This document shows positions 12,209 to 14,248 of a stretch of 14,248 nt of DNA, piece after piece; the stretch's first letter is position 1; the number at the start of each line of letters is the position of its first letter. The stretch comes from Microcaldota archaeon (GTDB lineage Archaea > Micrarchaeota > Micrarchaeia > Anstonellales > VGKX01), in assembly GCA_021823945.1 (NCBI GenBank), contig JAKALW010000006.1, positions 1-14,248 of the forward strand, given 5' to 3'. Position numbers and translations under genes: made by a program. Under the pieces are notes generated by a model. That model saw only the letters and a list, made by a program, of their open reading frames with translations, had not been told where the DNA came from and did not search any database.

Positions 12209-13201
12209 ATGGATGCGTTTGACAAGGACACGGAACTTCGGGCAGAAGTGGAAAGGAAGATAGAATCCATACTCCCCCGCGGAAAGAAGCCTTTCGAGGT
12301 TTACGGCATAATCTGGGACTTCCTTGACAGGGGTGGAAAAAGGTTTCGGCCCCTGATGTGCATAACATCATGCGAGGCTTTCGGCGGCAGGAAAGAGGAT
12401 GCGCTGCCTGTGGCTGCTTCAATAGAACTTTTCCACAATTTCACACTTGTCCATGATGACATAGAGGACAACTCGCTTATGCGGCGCGGCAAGCCGTGCC
12501 TGCACATATCATACGGACTGCCGCTCGCGCTCAATGCCGGCGACGGGCTTTTCATGGCATCCTGGAAATCCATATTTGAATCCCAAATCCCCCCCGAAAC
12601 CACAATCGCGGTCGGAAAATGCCTTTACGACGCCTACCTAGCAGTGCTTGAGGGCCAGGCTGTGGAGCTGAACTGGCACAAAAACAGCGTATGGGGCATA
12701 AAAATCGAGGATTACAATTCAATGGTCCGCGGCAAGACTGGCGCCCTGATTGGCGGCGCGTGCAAAGCGGGCGCCATAATCGGCGGGGCAGACAAGGAAG
12801 CCCAGGGCGCCCTGTGGGAATTCGGGAACGAGGTAGGGGTGGCATTCCAGGTACAGGACGACATATTGAACGTAACCGGGGATTTTGAAAAATACAAGAA
12901 AGAGATAGGCGGCGACATAATCGAGGGCAAAAGGACGGTCATGGTGATAGACCTTCTTTCCAAATGCACGAAGCCAGAAGCCGAAAAATGCAAATCAATA
13001 CTTGGGAACCCCGAAGCCACCAAAGTGCAGGTGGAATATGTCATCGGGCTCATGGAAAAATACGGCAGCGTGGGCTATGCCACCGCGTACGCGAAAAAAC
13101 TGCTGAAAAGCGCGAAATCAAGGCTTTCAATCCTGCCCAAAAACGACGCGTCGCAGAAACTGAACAAAATCGCGGATTTTTTGGTGGACCGCGAAGTATA
13201 G
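12209..13201 (+). CDS. idsA: geranylgeranyl (polyprenyl) diphosphate synthase
   Basis: This all-helical trans-prenyltransferase condenses isopentenyl diphosphate with allylic diphosphates, making the C20 chain for archaeal ether lipids. In 330 residues it shows GGKRFRP (42-48), the first Asp-rich motif DDIED (83-87) followed by RRGKP, KTGAL (176-180), the second Asp-rich motif DDILN (217-221), and GGDIIEGKRT (234-243). Phe78, five residues before the first motif, with the small Thr79 beside it fits the arrangement of archaeal type I GGPP synthases, so C20 is likelier than C15. The last Asp of the second motif is Asn here. The frame opens with GTG at 12200, but GTGAT at 12200-12204 serves as a ribosome binding site for the ATG at 12209. 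It is the second gene of the lysS operon. Confidence 0.94.
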   Translation: MDAFDKDTELRAEVERKIESILPRGKKPFEVYGIIWDFLDRGGKRFRPLMCITSCEAFGGRKEDALPVAASIELFHNFTLVHDDIEDNSLMRRGKPCLHISYGLPLALNAGDGLFMASWKSIFESQIPPETTIAVGKCLYDAYLAVLEGQAVELNWHKNSVWGIKIEDYNSMVRGKTGALIGGACKAGAIIGGADKEAQGALWEFGNEVGVAFQVQDDILNVTGDFEKYKKEIGGDIIEGKRTVMVIDLLSKCTKPEAEKCKSILGNPEATKVQVEYVIGLMEKYGSVGYATAYAKKLLKSAKSRLSILPKNDASQKLNKIADFLVDREV

Positions 13202-13316
13202 GGCCAGACAATCGTTCCTAAAGCCCCGCGCATTTGCGCCTATTCTTGCATTTTTTGCCCTTATGGCACTCGTTGCAATCTGTTTTCTTTCACCGCCAGC
13301 CGTCCCTCTACAAATA

Positions 13317-13334
13317 TTGTTTTTCTATTTTTTA
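13317..13334 (+). terminator. T-rich tract after prenyl synthase
   Basis: Two T-runs (TTTTT and TTTTTT separated by CTA) lie about 115 nt after the stop, the type of sequence at which archaeal RNA polymerase stops. Another T6 lies at about 13250. The 13202-13415 gap holds no credible gene. Confidence 0.35.
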
Positions 13335-13347
13335 CCACCGCTTTGGA

Positions 13348-13360
13348 TTATATTTAAATA
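13348..13360 (+). promoter_or_regulatory. TATA box of 13416 gene
   Basis: TTATATTTAAATA is a strong AT-rich box. The start of transcription would be near 13380, leaving about 35 nt of leader that contains GGAG (13406-13409) 6 nt before the ATG. Confidence 0.45.
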
Positions 13361-13415
13361 GTGCCTCATGCCCTAATTTGGATACGACCAGGAAAACAGG
13401 AAAGCGGAGCCCTGC

Positions 13416-14018
13416 ATGGGGAGTTACATGATTTCAAAAGAGAAATTTACCAAAGGCGAGGCTGCAATCGGGCTCCCGGACGAGAGTTCGGTTTCAAGAC
13501 ACTCAGCTTACGAGTTCCAAAACGAGCCCAAATCGAGAAACCTCGCCCCGCAGACACTCGAGTCCCAGACAAGCGAATTGACCGTGTCATCGGAGCTGAC
13601 AAACCTCAACAAATCATACTCGTTTGCTGCGCAGATTGACAAGGAGGACTTTGCCGAAATCCAGAAGCTACGCAAAATCGAGCTCATGAAGATGCCTTTC
13701 CACCTGCGCGTGGCCGAGCAGGCAAAGGAATTGCTGGAAGTCATCTTGGCATTTTTCACGGGCAAGAGGACAAAAGGCAAGCACATGACGCCAACAGCGA
13801 AAAAGGCGATAATCCAGCTACGACAGATTGCGGCTTTGTATTCCGCAATGCCCCAACGCTCGCTTGAGGAAACCATTGTTTTTGACGCGGCTTTTGGGAA
13901 GGCGTATTATGACATACTCTATGCATCTTACAAGTCGTCATCCAAGAGCCGCGAGGAGGACTCCGAGCGCGCCAATTACCAGAAAGCCATAGATGGGTTC
14001 ATCGAGACTTTGGGCTGA
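13416..14018 (+). CDS. hypothetical protein, 200 aa, C-terminal helical domain
   Basis: Not recognised. Residues 1-70 are polar and rich in Ser, Glu and Gln, likely disordered. Residues 75-200 look wholly helical: EDFAEIQKLRKIELMKMP, FHLRVAEQAKELLEVILAFF, a basic KRTKGKHMTPTAKKAI segment, IQLRQIAALYSA, and a final EETIVFDAAFGKAYYDILYA helix. There are no membrane segments, Cys motifs or nucleotide-binding loops. The mixture of basic patches and helices would suit a nucleic-acid or ribosome partner, but that is speculation. It has its own promoter and a GGAG ribosome binding site; an in-frame ATG at 13428 is the alternative start. Codon use is like that of the neighbours. Confidence 0.7.
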   Translation: MGSYMISKEKFTKGEAAIGLPDESSVSRHSAYEFQNEPKSRNLAPQTLESQTSELTVSSELTNLNKSYSFAAQIDKEDFAEIQKLRKIELMKMPFHLRVAEQAKELLEVILAFFTGKRTKGKHMTPTAKKAIIQLRQIAALYSAMPQRSLEETIVFDAAFGKAYYDILYASYKSSSKSREEDSERANYQKAIDGFIETLG

Positions 14019-14061
14019 AGCGTGTTGCGTTTAGGCGCGGACAGGGCGCGGGCTCACCTGT

Positions 14062-14202
14062 TTACCTGCCCTTTTTCCTGCTTATTATTTTCAGGCTGGA
14101 TTTTAACAATGAGGTGGATTTTTGCCCTGTCTGCATAATGATTTGTGCAACTTTGCATGGTTTTCCAGTTTTGGAACTGTTATCTCCTGGATTCGCAGGC
14201 AT
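14062..14202 (-). CDS. possible small basic protein or C-terminus of an edge gene
   Basis: A minus-strand frame is open from the window edge (14247) to the stop at 14062. From the ATG at 14202 it would give 46 residues, rich in Lys and Ser, ending SLKIISRKKGR. A weak TATA-like AATAATAG lies about 29 nt upstream on the minus strand. There is no homology I recognise and no ribosome binding site, so it may be chance. It could instead be the end of a longer gene outside the window. Confidence 0.25.
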   Translation of the reverse strand: MPANPGDNSSKTGKPCKVAQIIMQTGQKSTSLLKSSLKIISRKKGR

Positions 14203-14248
14203 GTTGATTTTCTGTTCAAACAATGGCAATAATAGTTGTTTTATGCCA

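Noticed and set aside
13234..13431. Plus-strand open frame of 65 codons
   Set aside because: It covers the T-rich tract and the TATA of the next gene; Phe/Leu/Ser low complexity with no ribosome binding site.
1..14248. CRISPR array associated with the Cas2-like protein
   Set aside because: There is no regularly spaced direct repeat anywhere in the window; only short low-complexity repeats are seen.

Overview
The window is a gene-dense piece of an archaeal chromosome. The evidence is a set of archaea/eukaryote-type information genes: transcription factor E, the SPOUT methylase aTrm56, a DRG-type GTPase with TGS domain, class I lysyl-tRNA synthetase and a geranylgeranyl-diphosphate-type prenyltransferase for ether lipids. 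It also has an archaeal initiator tRNA and repeated TATA boxes centred about 27 nt before start codons. Compact spacing, leaderless genes and many unrecognised small proteins suggest a DPANN-type archaeon (Micrarchaeota/Diapherotrites-like). That placement is inference, not proof.

Layout. 1-1730 (+): a tiny AbrB-like regulator (104-268), then a polytopic membrane protein followed by two small unknown proteins, which look like one operon. 1828-5417 (-): the DRG GTPase, preceded by a stand-alone secretion/pilus-type ATPase with a long N-terminal domain. The ATPase is divergent from a small probable beta-sandwich protein (5531-5992, +). 6106-7768 (-): a TraB-family protein, a winged-helix regulator and a CoA-binding (YccU-like) protein, the last two abutting with no gap. 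7929-9446: tRNA-Lys(CTT) on the minus strand, divergent from aTrm56, then TFE and initiator tRNA-Met on the plus strand. 9447-10177: an AT-rich island bracketed by an imperfect inverted repeat and carrying one small orphan gene with a Cas2/VapD-like look. 10178-13201: a PRC-barrel protein (-), divergent from lysS class I and the prenyl synthase, which form an operon. 13416-14018: an unknown helical protein. The right edge holds a doubtful 46-aa basic ORF.

How it works together. The centre and right are mostly translation and transcription functions: LysRS-I with one of its tRNA substrates, a T-loop C56 methylase that acts on tRNAs, TFE, and initiator tRNA. GGPP synthase supplies membrane lipid precursors.

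The regions least explained by known genes are three back-to-back hairpins just 3' of tRNA-Lys (7841-7922), the inverted-repeat island (9561-10083), and a frame conflict at the 5' end of TFE, where the ideally placed promoter points to an ATG one frame off, separated from the TFE frame by a T7 run.
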